From Clavelina lepadiformis (Eukaryota; Chordata; Ascidiacea; Aplousobranchia; Clavelinidae): a DNA stretch of 64,000 nt. The stretch lies in contig NC_135241.1 in assembly GCF_947623445.1 (NCBI RefSeq), positions 4,900,501-4,964,500 of the forward strand. Reading direction: 5' to 3'. This document shows positions 9,409-24,000 of the stretch, in pieces. The first letter of the stretch is position 1; every line of letters begins with the position of its first letter. The translations under genes were made by a program, and so were the position numbers. Below the pieces are notes generated by a model. The model saw nothing but the letters and a program-made list of their open reading frames with translations. It was not told the origin of the DNA and ran no database searches.

Positions 9409-12034
9409 CTTAGAAATGAAAGAAATCATTGTAATTCAATGTTTGACTATTTATGAAAACAATAACAGAACACCAATGTGTGCTATTTTAAATATAGTTC
9501 CTAAACATAGAAAGTCCCAAAAAAACGCAATTTATTTTTATGTGCATAACGCATTACAGAGATGCTACAATATAGCACGTACTTCACTGCAAACAGTATG
9601 TACAGTGAGTTTTATTTTTAATCTGTCGTAATAATGATATCGTGTTGTTCGAAACAGGAAGTTCTACATCAGCATTTGTCTATGTCACGTACTCGTTTCA
9701 TGAATTTCATTACATGCATTTCGAATTACTGCAAATCCAATTTGGTTATTATACGTGAAATACTTCTGCAGACAGGATCATCGTAAGCCATAATGAACAA
9801 AAGGGAAACTGAAGCAGAGTGTCGTAGAGGACTGTAGGTTACACGTGAGTCGGTCCAGTCACACAAAAACGGGTATTTGATGAAAGGCCATTTCGGACAA
9901 AAATGAAATCAATTTGAAAACGCAAGCCTTTTTGAAAGCAACCATACCAATCCAAACCTTATCACCTCAGTCTACCATCTGACCAAGTTAAGCTTACAGA
10001 CTTACCTACAGCAAAACTTGTAGGCTACAGTACTCATTCGGAAATTTCACCTATTTGCATAAACCTAACCAATTAACTGTGTTAATATATCGTGTTACAA
10101 CCAATTGATTATGTTAGTCCCAGTGTTTTAACCCACTTTGCCAGACATTATGTAGCCTTCTACCCTATAGACGTAATAAAATCCACCTTTGTCCACTATA
10201 TGGCCTTTCGTAAGTTGTCGTTGTATCTTGGCCAAATGATGATGGTTGATTTTGTGCACAATTTGCGTCAGACGCGGCTTGTTTGACCAGAAATTATGCA
10301 AGTGGTTTCGTGGAACTAAGCAGCCAGTACTTGGAAATTAATCACGTGAAACTGTGAGACGCGGGTTTTCCATTTGCGAGTGCAGCTTGTCTATGAGAGT
10401 TTGACTGCAAATATTCCAAATTTGGAACATAGGGAGGCCATTTATGAACTAGTCATATCTTTTGGGATGTCACGTTGTCTCTATTCTGCAAAGCTTGCTA
10501 CGTAATATAAAACATATAACGGAAATAAGCGTTCTGTCACGCACTGAGTGTGACGTCACAATTAAAACAAAATACGAAACATACCTAACTACACGTTACG
10601 AAAACTAGCCACAGGTTTCTTCAGTCGTGCAAAAAGCTGGTGTTTGTGGTAATAAAGTGTTAATATGATTATAAACTTTTTACGGTATTTGTAGGTTTTA
10701 TAATGGTGTATTATTAAAAATAAAGTCAATTAAAGGTCAATTGTTTTAGTATATTATCTGGATCGACAGAAATATTAGCCCGAATACAAAATAGTAACAG
10801 CAGAATATTGTTGACTTCACTTAAGGCTTAATCGAACTTTATAGGACTGGTAGTGATGGTAAAGAAAAATTAACAAAAGCCTTTGTCAGTTGACGGGTAT
10901 ATCTAGATTCTAGATGTATCCCGCCAACCACTACAAAGAACGAGTATGTCAGTATTGAAAAGAGGATATTCAACGCCAAGCTTAGCTCATGTTATGAACC
11001 AAACACCTATTTGTTATAGTCATGTACTGACAAAAACAGAAATTATCAAAGAATCTATGATCATGGAAAGAATAAACGAAACGATGAAAAATTCACTGAC
11101 TTCCAATATTGGAATTAGTGAAACTTTTAAGAGCTTCAAAAGAATTGCAAAATCATTTTAATGACATCTAAATTTAAACAAAATAAAACTCATAATTTGT
11201 TTGCTTTTAACGCGATTTGTCTAAATACAGCATAGCTCGACTCATGAAAAAGATTTTCCTAGATTTCTAAACTTGTGTCTGACATCATAGCAGCATGCGC
11301 CTCAATCAACGGTCAGGTCACGAATTACTGTGTGCTGGTGATACTGTAGTCTAGGCTAGATTTAGGCCTACATCAATTTTGACACGTCTGTGTAGTTCAA
11401 AGAGATATGCCTTTCTGATTAGCGTCTGACATTTTTAGCATCGTAATGTAAAGGGCTTAGAAGTAGCAATTAAAACTGAGCGCCAGATACAGTCTGATGT
11501 TTTTTGTCAACAAACTGAAATGAGCCGTTGTTGATATTTTACTTTCCGACATCCTTCTAATTACTTTCTAGTCCTGATCCGCAAGCAAAGCCATGTAGTA
11601 GATACGTAAATAGGCCTACTATATATCTGTAATTGTTTGCTGCTAGAAAATGTCAGTTACACTTCATTCATTCTAGGAAAAGTAAAATTATGAGAAAATG
11701 AGGAACACGCAAGGCTGTTTATTGAAAACAAAGGTTTGCTGTAGCTTATGTCTGCTGGGCTGTAAATAGAATATATGTCACTAGCGGTTTTATCTTTACA
11801 GTTGGTTTCTAAGTTCAAGTTTTTTTGATTAGCCCAAGTTAAGTTGAAGCCATAAAAATGTGAAAGTAGAACTTCGTGTATTGTCAAATACAGGAATTAA
11901 CCGTTTTTTAAGTTTACATTATTTGAATTTATGTTGAAAACTAAACTTTCCTTTCATCCATTCATAACTATACTTGTTTTACTTCTAAAGTGTAGAATTA
12001 ATATTAATATATCTTAGTCGCAATTTTAAATGAC
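9409..12034. other. Intergenic; one small ORF and a hydrophobic frame, neither supported
   Basis: A 71-codon ATG frame at 10946-11161 (MSVLKRGYSTPSLAHVMNQ) has no recognised homologue. At 11931 an ATG frame reads like a signal peptide (MLKTKLSFHPFITILVLLLK) about 100 bases before receptor E. It cannot be joined to the lectin exon in phase by any donor I can see. No other features. Confidence 0.4.
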
Positions 12035-13464
12035 ATGTCGTGCTCTGACACTTGCCTCATAGCAAAGTCAACGTTTCATTTTGTACAAAAAAGAGAAACT
12101 TACAGCAACGCTCGAGCAAAATGTCAAGTGTTAGGAGGTGATTTAACTACAAATACAATTCAAAATGCGTGGAGAAGATTACGAGAATGTTGCCAAGAAC
12201 AGCGACAGTTTTGGGTTGGCTTGCGCCGGTGTAATGGACAAGATACTTACAGATCTTTGGATCAATCTGACAGCAGCTGTCGAGTACTTCCTTTCACGGT
12301 CCCTGAAAGACATATCAACGAAAATTGTCAAGCATTGTTGATGAATCCTGGTATAACCAGTGGTAATTATCCTGAAAGAAAGTTAGAATCTTGCAATATT
12401 GAGCATAGCTACATCTGCCAAGTAAGAGATGTTTCTGAAACAACTTCAATTACAACCTCAAATGCAAAGACCGATGCCACGACCACTGAAGCGAAGGAAG
12501 TTTTCATTGAACGGGTTAACCCAGATGCAAAGAATCAAGTTCAAACAACGACTTCTGAAATGACCTTGAATGCCACCGAAACAGCAGCAAATGCTGGATT
12601 TGGCCAATCAGCACCAGACACACCTGTTGGGGCCATTGTTGGCGGCCTGCTTGCTGTTGTGATTTTGATCGTAATTATCGCAGCCATTTACACATACCGC
12701 AAGCGTAAGTGGACTTTTCATCAGGTCAGGAATACTTGGTTTAAAGTCCCTTGGTCTCCAAAAAAAGAAACAAATGCAGAATCAAGAAGTGCCCCAGTGA
12801 AAGAGGACCACGGTTACTACAGGTATGGACAACAGCAATGCTATACAGTGCGGTTAGATTTAAGGTATATGAATAAACTGTGTTTTTCCTGTAGTAGCCA
12901 GTATGCAGAGTTATAGGTGCAGAATGGTTAACTCAAAAAATATCTTTGGAAGATTAAGCCTTAAAAAGTGGAAAGATTATCTACACAAAATGAGCGTATG
13001 TTACAAGCTATGGCCAAACATCATAAAAATTCTACAACAAAGTATTGGCAATGTATTTCAGTGTGGAAATCCAGGAACCGAATCATACCGGCGAATCGAG
13101 AGTGAACTCCAGCGCCTACAGCTACGTAACTGAAGTGGATGGAGCAACGCAAGTCGTTCCTCAATATACCTTTTCCCATGACCCAGAAGCCCCATCGGAA
13201 GTTAACCCCTACGTCGAGGTCAACAACACTACATCCCAAAAAGAGGAAAATCCATACTCAGTCCCACCGTTGGAACCTCAACTCGTAAGCCTTCAAGGCG
13301 ACGGTAGCAGCGAATTGCAAGGTACCAGTAGGTTTTCGTCGACCGAACAGTTAGAGCTGGGTGTTGTGAAAGTTGATGTTCAGTACGCGACTGTTAGAGA
13401 CATGAGCAAGCCAAACGCTGTCTACGCGACTGTTAACAAGGCGGCAAAGAAATCGAAGAAGTAA
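12035..13464 (+). CDS. C-type-lectin-like receptor E with ITIM-like tail
   Basis: Exon 1 (12035..12822) has a C-type-lectin-like domain nearly identical to receptor B, with about 5 changes in the first 131 residues. The sequences part near residue 172. From there a different stalk, a different membrane helix (AIVGGLLAVVILIVIIAAIY, then YRKRK) and a different juxtamembrane region follow. It ends in phase 2 at AG|GTATGG. Exon 2 (13062..13464) follows GTATTTCAG and encodes a tail with SAYSYV (Y at 13117), NPYVEV (13210), NPYSV, VQYATV (13384) and AVYATV (13423). SAYSYV and VQYATV fit the ITIM consensus (I/V/L/S)xYxx(I/V/L), which recruits SHP-type phosphatases. The lectin domain lacks the calcium sugar-binding triplets. 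As in receptor B, no signal peptide is encoded here, so an upstream exon is expected. AAATAAA lies near 13693. Confidence 0.75.
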
Positions 13465-15071
13465 CTTCCTTCAAATTAAAGGGAAATTGTCCAACTTCCC
13501 TATAAAATCTTGTGACTTAACTGGAGTAAAGCCAAAACAGTTTTTATATCACGCCTATGTGACGTCTTTAAGGCTCGCGCATATGTCGATCTATATGTGT
13601 AACAACTTTTACATTAAACAGAATGCCAACTTCCTTCAAGACAAATTACTTGTACTTATTTTGATCTCTTTTTACAAAGTGTAGGCTACTACAAAATAAA
13701 CACCGTATTTCCGACTTTACATTTGCAGCAAAAAAAATCAACCGTCTTACCTCCAGCTAGCGGTACTGTTACTAGTTTTGCTGGATCAAGGACAACATGT
13801 TGCCTTGTATTGCACTTTTCAACACATTCAAAATTTTTATCAGGCTTAATCTGGGCAGGTATAGGTTATCTAATGCAAGAAAATATAAACACTTGTGCTG
13901 TGTTTGTTAATACAAAATACCAAAGAAGTTGGGAGGTAGAAAGACTTCCGTTATTGCTTTGAATTTAGTTTGCAAACAGGTGGTTGGAGCTGACGTTATA
14001 ATTGTTCGCGATTTAACATGACACAAGTCATGGTATTGACGGTCTCGATGACGAAATGAAAACTTCGGCTGCGGAAGAGACAGGAAAGTGAATCCACTGG
14101 TCATCCATTCCAACTGTTTTATTTTCAACAATTTTCGGGATTAAAACTGATTTTATAAAATGTTAAGACTTTTCCCTTTTACTAGCCTCGACTTATAGTT
14201 ACTAAACTTAGATAAATTTAAAGTTTTCTGGGTTAAAATCGGCGGAAATCGGTAAAACGACACAGACAATTAAGAAAACAAGTATTTTATTTAGTCTACA
14301 AAACCGCAAAAAGATTAAATAAATCACACAGAACGCTTCCACAAAAGAATTCCAAAGTTGACTTAAATATTACTTCAACGAAAATAAAAAGAGAGGAAGA
14401 TTTTTGACATCAATTGCCCGATTACCAGAGACAAATTACGTCGAATATAACCTTAATTCAGTTGGGATGGTTCCTCCAAGTAAGTCACGTGCGTCACCAA
14501 CCAAACGAAATTAGCCTCAGGTATATCGCCCTTAGCACTCTGGCGACGTTATGTTACTGTGTCAGTGAATTATTTTTATGGATCTATTCCTTCATTTAAT
14601 GATATTACTCATCAAACAACATGATATAAAAAGCTGGTGAGTTGGTACTGCAGTATATGTCTGACCATGCCTATACAAAGCGCAAAAGGTGTTATATATG
14701 AACCAACTCCAAGAACACCTGCTTGGGTAAGAAGAGTAAAAATGGATTATCCAGAATAATTGAACTAGGGGCTATTGTCTTCGCGGTGATTGCCTATCAC
14801 AGTCTAGTCAGACATAAATGCGAGTTACCACTAATAAGTGACGGATAAAAACAGAAGTTTTAAATACATTTGAGCTGGAAAAAACCAAAAATTATAAACG
14901 GTCACAGTAAAATAATCGCTAACAACAAAGGCAAACTTTGGTCACCTCTCCCAAACATGGACCAGTTAAAATCACGTAAGCTGTCTCAACACCACTCGGC
15001 TCGGCAACGCATCTAACAAAGTTATATTTTGCTTTGTGACGTCCGCTATAAGGCGCCAACGCTACCAAACG
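13465..15071. other. Receptor E 3' flank and RNF115/126-like 3' flank; no further gene
   Basis: Only short frames. A minus-strand AATAAA (14286-14291) could serve the ligase gene transcribed from the right. Confidence 0.4.
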
Positions 15072-18000
15072 TTAGGAGCGATTTACGTCAGGACCAGTTG
15101 AGAAAAAAGAAAAAGAATTGTTTGAACTTCCCGCCCCGTTTGATGAGCTGGATGACGATTGACCTGAGCAACTCTCTTCATCAACATATTTGCGACATAT
15201 CGGGCATGTGTTGTGCTACAGAAGATTAAGTTTTCAATTAAATCGTCTAGAATAAACACGTTTAAGTCGTCATGATTATTGCTTACAAATTAGGAGTAAG
15301 TGATTAGTTTTTTAACGTTATACTAACATTCTTCAGATCTTAATTTTGAACTTAAATTTAAGTAGGATTAGCCAAACTCATAAAATCAGGTAAAATTAAA
15401 CTAATGGTATCAAGTGATGTCAAAGTCATGAAATATTATGTTTCTAAGTTTAAAAATAATGAGCATTAAACTTAAAATAAACATACTTCAAACGGAAAGA
15501 TGCACATTTCACGATAGCAAAGTTTATGAAAGAATAACAATTACAGTTTTCCTTTTTCTGTTTAAAAGCTCACTGGTTGCAAATTACACTTACCAGCTCC
15601 AGCCAAGGATCTATGCACGGTATGTGAAAGAAATGCTCACAAGGTAGTTTCTTTACCGTATCAGAAAGTTTAAACGGATCCATGCAAACCGAACATTCTT
15701 TTTTCACGTCTAAAAACGGTGAACAAGTAAAGTTATAAGCAAGCAAGAGTTATTGTAAGAGTAAGAAAGTAGAGTTGTTGGTATGAATCTGTCTGTCAAT
15801 ACAACGGCTAAGCAAAACCTAAAGCCCATTACTGTTATATAAAACTAAGTTATAATGCATACACGTTACAGTGACATCCAACCTAATTACGGCCACGTAC
15901 AATGCCAAACGTCAACAAACTGTTTTCTAAGCATCCAAATTATTTTCTGAATTCCCCAAGCCAAAATCCTGTATAGCTTATTTTGTAAAAAACATACAAA
16001 CTTGAAAAAACGCTATCAACAGCAACCTTTAATCGAACATCAGTAATTATAGGTTATACCCTGACAATTCTAGTATTTGCGCACGCCTTATAAAGCACAG
16101 AGACCTGCGCGCATAGTGTAACTTGACAACGTATAATTTTGTGAAGTAGGAGCGCCCACATTTGGAAGTATTCTTAAAGGTGAGGCCACAATGCCAAGAT
16201 AGGCGTATGACAAATAACAGCTTTTTCAAAACCCAATGCTAAGCCGCGATTCGTCTTCACAGAAAAGCAGTAAGTGGATTACATGCTGTGGTTGCTTTTC
16301 GAAGTAGCCGAAGATGAAAGTTAATATTGGATCTTGCTTCATAACGCGGATTGCTATCTTCAGCTATCTAGAAGGTTAACAAAGGTTCAAGAAATCGGTG
16401 CTACAGCCAAGGCACAAACGTGTGAAAAGCAATTTTGGGGAGTAAACGACATTTTTCTCATGCTCAGCGGCTGTATACGTGCTTCTAACATTCTGTATAC
16501 TGTTCATATGAAGCAACTATAAATAATGCTCCAAACAGTCGTTGGCTTGTTGTGCTTAACTTTAAGGCAAGGCTGCGTGTTTATCTACTTAGACGGATTT
16601 AGTTCGGCCGTATTGCGTTCTATAAAAGGGCAAAACATTTGCATAAGTATCAAGTAACTGCAAAAATAAACACAACTTCCCAAACCGCAAAAATCGTCCT
16701 TAGAAAAATTTTTTTATAAAATATAAAATATAAAAAGTTTTTAACGGACTAATGTAAAGTACTAGGCTTAGTCACATGATCTTGTGTTTATCCACCATTA
16801 AACGGTTGATGCTGCAACTGTTGCATTTGCGACAAAAAAAGCAAATATTTTGCACAACGCTCGTTTGCTAGATCACAAACATGCTAAATCCTAGACATCG
16901 AAGAAGTTTTGTTTTCGCAAACCACAGTGAACGTAGAAGTACTCTATCTCAATTTTGAAAAGTACAATCTTGTACTCGTTAGATAAATTCGTATCACGCT
17001 GGTTAAATTATCATTATTCATTAAGGAGGCTCTCAAAACGCTTCACGTCGTATGTTTTAGCGAGACTCATTAATAATTACTTTCAAAAAAATCGATCGCT
17101 TAAAACACCACAAGAAAAAACAATGTGAATTCGTCCACTATTGCGACCAATGCCTACGGGAGTAAATAAAATATTGACCACGAAATCCTTGTGCAGACTA
17201 TTGGCTATCAAGCCAGGTGTGATTTATCTACCCAGGGAGTCATAAAAACTGGAACCCGATATTAAACTGACAATAATATCAACACGATAGAAGATATATA
17301 CAAAGCATTTTTTTTGTCTAATCGTCTTGGTTCACGTGCTACATTAGCCCAAAACGAATGTCTAGGCGAAAGATTCCATTTTGTTTTAATTTTGTACAAA
17401 ATAATGAAATATAAAGTGTTGTAATTTAAGATGACTTCAAGCAGAGGTGTTAAGCGTATGCTCCTATCATAAGGCTATCATTACCTTCATTGATGATCAG
17501 GCTACTGAACGCCTAATGACCCGTGGTAAGTCTGATTAAATATGCCGTCACATCATCATCTAAGCCGGCGCCATTTTTCCAGTTAAACATGATCAATAAC
17601 GACAAGATCATAAAATAGAAGCGGCTCGATGTGGTATTGTGGCGCTTACATTTCTCAGAAACTAAATTAAGTTAAGTTAATTTCGAAGTTTTCTTCTACG
17701 TGATTAATAAAAAAAAGAATTCGCTTCAGTTAATGTTTTGCGAGAATTCATGACTTGGTTTGATTAGCAAACTTTCGATTCTGTTAGAGTTTTGTGGTGT
17801 GTTTAGAAGGCGTAAACAGCCATTTCTGCGCCACTGGGTGCCCTTTCAATGTAAACAAATAGAGTGTCCTTTTGCTGACCTTTCCGGATAGGATACGTCA
17901 GTATTCCCATATGTTCATCGTGAATACGAAGCCTACAAACTATCGTCAAAAATCGAAGGCCAGCAGAACCACTCCACTGGTTTCCAACTAAACAACGGTC

Positions 18001-21000
18001 AAAATAAACTGGATGTTGTAATCGTGAAAATGCGGTTTTGTTTAACAACAGAGATACGGACCACACAATACTTTAAACTCGTACACATCAAAACGTCGGC
18101 AAAATTCCGACAGCTTACAAAGGGTACGACATAATGCGCGATATTAGATGCAAATAAACTTCTATGGGTTGCTGTTGATAAAAGCGAGATCACAATCGTT
18201 TTAATTAAAACCTGGCGGTATTAACCACATACAACACGTGGCTGTAAACAGTCTCAAAGCGTTAGGACATCGACTTTTCTTCGCGGCGCCATTAGAGATA
18301 ATGTAATTGGAATTAGTTAACTCTTGCTGACCCCTCATTTGCAAACCATTGCACGGTCATGACCCTGTTTATCTTGTTTTTTGTGATAACATGACCTACT
18401 ATCACGCAGCGGGTAAGTTTCACGCTAATGGTGTTAAAATCGAAACATTCTCACAATTCTTCGCAATCCTCACAAACAAAATATTGAAGCAACTCGAACT
18501 AAGAGTAACAATCAGCACTGCTAAAAGTTTAATTTGATATGGCCTGGATTTGATTATTTAAACAAGACGCCTCAAAAGTGCGTTGAAACGCACAAACCAA
18601 ACATCAAACAATGTAAATGCGGGGATGAACTTTCTCTCGCCTTAGTGATCAGAGTTCACCAAAAGGTCAGCGAAGGCGTGTGAATTATAAGAGAGGCAAA
18701 ACAGAAATAAAGATCGGTCTCAGGCTAATCCCTCCGCCGAAAAACACCAACCAAGTACGTAGAAAAGATATCCAGGCAAACGTCTCATTAACAATTCATT
18801 CAAATGTATCAATATTAATTTGAAGCAACATTATATAGAAGCAAAAAATACTATTAGTAACACTGGTAACTTTTTAAGACCTTATTAACAACTTCCAATT
18901 GCTAATAAGGTCTTAAAAAGTTGGAATTATTGTAAAATATCGATTTTCACAGGTTTCGTAGGACCGATGTACCTGTAGTGTAAGTACATACATTTTCAGC
19001 TTTTTTGCGCGCCTAAAAAATTTTTATGTGGTGTAATCGTTTTATGATTGGCTAAGGACTTTTTTGTTCAGTGATAACTTGTTATATCCAAGCACGACCT
19101 CGTCTAATCGACCTTGTTATCAATTATCAAATCAATGTAGAGCTATGACTTACCGACATCTTTTTGAGTTATTTCCTGAGTCGGAAGGTTTTCAATGGCT
19201 TGTTTGCTTGCTGGCGGTGGACCTGCATTCTCCAGTTGCCCGAGCAACTGCAAAACAGTAGATATTCGTTCTAAGCAATCAGGTACTGAAACCATCGCAA
19301 CTTTCAAATCCAAACCACTCCGAAGTAAAAGACGTAAGCTAAACTGATGGATGCGTGAGATCATTCCTTGATATAAACGACTGGGTGAAATGGCAACCTT
19401 TCTTCTTTTCCCTTTCGAGAGAACTCTCGTTTATTGGGGCGATTTTACACCGACAGTGGGATGGGTGGTTCCAAGGTCAAACCTTCAACTAGAGGTCATA
19501 TTTCCGCAAATTATCCAGAGATTGAAATTAATTATAATAATCAATAAAATCTTTTAATTAAATTTGGCCACTGACAAGAAAGAAGCGGAGTTCGAGTAAA
19601 TCGTAATATTAGCCTACTTCATAATATACAGTAACTGCTTATTAAAACATGTTTTTAGCATATTCCTGAGTGGGATCTTTATTAACCTATAGTGACAGCG
19701 GACTAGAACAACATTCTGTGAAAAGAGTTTTGGAGTACAGGAAATTCCACTTCCAGCTAATTTCGTTAAGTTTGAAAAGTTAATAAATTGCAAAGAAATG
19801 GCCGTAGAACATAACATCAAACAAAAATGACGACATTTTGGTCTTGAGTCTAGACACGAACCTGTGTGAGACAGTCGCCACTTGGCATTACTTAAAGCGT
19901 TATGTCACTGGGATCTGATAAAAACAAAACGCGTCGAACTTAATTACCTAATTGACATCAGACTAACCAACGCTTAATTTTATTTCCGAAAGAAGATATG
20001 GCATAGGGACACGAAGGCCAGACGATTAGACAGATTGAAACATACAAACGATTATTATCAGACAAGCACTTATCGCTTGCTTTTACTCACTTGCATTGAC
20101 CGGGTTAATTTTCCAGTAAAACATACGGTCTTACGGGGTCACGGGTATTTTGTCCGAGTTAGTCACTATAGAAAATGCTATGATAAAGCTGCGATTACTC
20201 CAAATCTTAAGTGTTTGTGGCCGCCTGAGATGCTTTTTAAGCAAACAAGTTAACTGGCGATGAGTGACAAATACACTTGTAGCGCCCTTTTGAAGAGGGG
20301 GTGGCAAGTCAACCGAAAACCACCAACCTGCGATTGCTTGATGAGCACATTCACAAAAAAAACAAAAACGACTTTTTTGCAGAAACTGGCAGATTTAGTA
20401 ATGGCTGTATGATGAGCGACCGAGATCCTACTAAGTATCGTTATAAATACGGAGCAACTGGATTGGTGCATGTTCCTATTTGTAGCAGGTTTCCATAGAA
20501 GATGGCCAGTCTAACACGTGATTTAACAAAGTTAATGAACATTAAACTAGTGAACAACTTAACACTGTTGGTTTGTATGACGGTGACTCGGAAACGCTTA
20601 GAGATGCAAAACCTGCCGCAAATGTTACTGGCGTATAGTATGCCAATCTGCAAATTAACAACCGCGGAAACAGAAGCAAACATGTGCCCTGTTATTTGTG
20701 AGGTAACCTACATTACCAAAAGATGTGATACCGGCTTGTATGACCATTAGGAACACGTTTGGAATGTTATCAACCCTTCCAATAAATGAGGTAACACGTA
20801 CCATCAAATGCTAACAACGCTGGCGCAAACTGGTTGAAAAACAACCTCAACGGTATAGTTTTTGTCTACTAAAGCTGGCAAGACTGATACTTGAAATGTA
20901 AACAGAACAAAACGATCAGCGTTGAGCACATGCTGTAATTAAATTTGACACTCAACCACTAACAAATGTAGGGGAAATTCACAATTCTTCGGCTGAACAA

Positions 21001-24000
21001 AACGCCCTTCACAGTTGAAAATTCAAAACATTAGGCATTGATAATGCATGTTGGTGGCTAAAGTGTTTTTTCCCGAAATATTACCGACCCAGCTGCCCAA
21101 TAAGAAATTTTTAGTGAATACTTAGTATATACAATATAGTATTAAATTTTTCCAGTAATGAAAGGCGACTTCATACGAGCTTGCAAGAAAGCAAGTACAG
21201 CCGGAAGTCGGCGCATTTGAGCCGATTTTAAGCATTAAATTGTATCGCTTAGTTCTAAAGCGTTTCATTGAATAAACAGAAACATTATAACAAGACTTTC
21301 TTCTCTTTAAGACAAAACGGATCTGAGTGTTCGTGATAAGTTTTAAAGGTTTTCAAATTCCCAGAAAAATAGTTGCGGTGAAAAGCAAAAACACAGCATA
21401 AGATTCAGTCTTATTTTAGAAGTTTGGCATCAATTATCTAGAGTAGACTAAGACACAAGTGAGAAATGCCCTTAAGCCTCAGTCCGGCTTTACTTTGATA
21501 TGATTACGTCACTGATAAAAAACACTCTTGGATTTTAAGAGTCGGGTCACTGAAAGGTTGCGCGTGTTTTCTGTCGTGGAGAAAAACTTTTCCACCGAAC
21601 TGTCCTATCAGCTAAACAAGTGGCGCATGGGAAAGCTTTAATGTGAATATTGAAATGTTTTCATTGTTTGATACGGTCTTTGGACGCTGTTTTTAAACCT
21701 TGCTTGGTGTTTAAATATACTCTGCAATTATGCACTATAAATCGTTTGCAGTAGAAACGTATACGAGTACACAACTGGTTCATAAGTATCGTAATTAGCA
21801 CAGGCTGCACAACTATATATCGGCAGTTGTTTATCAACATAACCAATAATTGTTCTGAGTTTATGTTTAGTTACATACTTGTAGGAACCCAAGTTTTATT
21901 TCATGAAGTGATGGTATTTATTATTTTGATATGACACTCCCAGTAATATAACAGTCTCGTATACTCTTATTCGATGGCAGAAGTTTAAGAAAAGGTCAGA
22001 TTTGTCAAACGTCGTGTTTTGACGCACATATATGTTTGTGCAAATAAACCATAGACGCACCGCAATGAACTCGGGAATTATGCTAACGAAGGCAAGCGCC
22101 TCCTTAAAACGTACAGCACATGATGCAACGAAAGGTGTTCAGTCATTCAATGATCATGCCGTGCCAACTGCCAAGAGGTCATGTTATTCCATTAGGGTAA
22201 ACTAAAATCTCCATAAACGAAGATTTAATTGCTGTTTTCTTACAAGAAAAAATGACGATAAAGTTGTAAAACGAAGTTGACTCATATTTATATGTGGGGG
22301 TCAGTGACACAAAATCAACTTTCAGCAGAACTGCAGATAAACGGCACAGGTCAACCGCAGACGCCGAACGGACAGATGCTACATTGTTTACCGCGTGTTA
22401 CACGAAATGCGTCAATTGCACGAGTAAACAGATGAAAATGTTGGACATTCGAATTTACGTACAACAGCAAAATACGTGAATGCTGCAGGCCGTTTAATCA
22501 TTACTAATTGTGTCGTATTGCTTAATATGGGGAATTAGTCATTGTCCATTGAGCAAGAAACGCAATGCTGCGGAAACGCTTTACCGAAGTTGCGTCAATG
22601 AGCGCGAAAATAACGGGAAAACTAAGCCATACTGTACAGTGTACATCCGATACATGGGACGAACATTGAAAGACGATGCTGAAGATTAGACTGCACAGCA
22701 GCGCTAGCTAGCGGCTGTTTTCCTTCGAGAAACCGAGCTGTCATGGATGACACAAAACTGTCCCGTTTAAAACAGGCTCGAAGTCAACCGATTAACCACA
22801 TGTTTTTTGTAGCTATAAAATCCTTCTAGTATATATTTCTTTATATCTAAATAATCCTTTAAAAAAAATAAAGATTGTCTAATGTCTATTGTTTTGTTGT
22901 TTAATCACAAATCACCATAAAAGGTTTTCAAAGGCCGACTAATCGGCATCTGCTGATACTAGAAAGTCGAATGGTGGTTTGTGGTCGGCAAATTTACTCA
23001 ATGGTGCAACCCTAACATAGTATTTGCACAGCATTTAAATGCAAATATATGGACACCAACAAACCGCAACAAGCATGGCGAATCCCAACGGTACCTGACC
23101 TATACTTGTGTGAAGTGTAAATAGCTAGGGCTACGATTTACTTAGACATGCCGTGTATAGGTCAAAGCGACTGAAACAATCGTAAACGCAACGATTGACC
23201 TGGTCAATCTGCTGATTAAGTCTTCTAAGATTCTTCTAAGATTTGAGCGTTATGTGGTAAATGTGACAGTGAAGAACTACTGATTAAAATAGTATATGAT
23301 GTTAGATACTCTTTTCTTATGTCATGAAGACAAAAAAACAGACGATAATAATACTCAAACGTTATACACTGGCTCACTTGCGAAATGACGTTATCCAAAC
23401 CATTTGGTCCCCATGCATAGTCACCAGAGTTGCCATGAAGTTGCATAAAATTCCTAAAATCACAACGATTATGAACGTAATAACAACGTCAGAGCATACA
23501 AATATAAAAAACCCTGTTGCCAGATATCAACAGTGACATGATGGTAAGCACAAAAACACTATGAAGTCTACTACTGTATAAGGTTAGATGAAATGAATTT
23601 GCAATGTTAGACTGTAAAGAAAGACAATAGAATTATCTTACAATGATCCTGGGCCTCCACCTCCCAAAGAAATATGAAAGAATGTTGGGTCAAATCCACC
23701 CAGTACACGTTGCATTACACTAAAAATTCAGAACACAAGTAAAGAATAAATAATTGAAAATGAACCTTTTAAAGTTGAATAACACATTTTAACACTACTT
23801 AATCTACCATATCAGACGGTCTTAAATGCACCACCAGTGGCAACAATATATACTGATGCTGAAACCACAATAGCAACACAATAACTATTGTGCATTGACC
23901 AGCAATGTTCATTGAAATGATTACTTACTCTGCTATTAACATATCCTCACCCCTACTATTAGGCCCTCTAGATGATCCTGAGGATGGGCGATTACGTGAC

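Noticed and set aside
11931-12034. Hydrophobic frame as the signal peptide of receptor E
   Set aside because: Joining it to the lectin exon needs an implausibly short intron (about 28 nt), and the phase then gives a stop.
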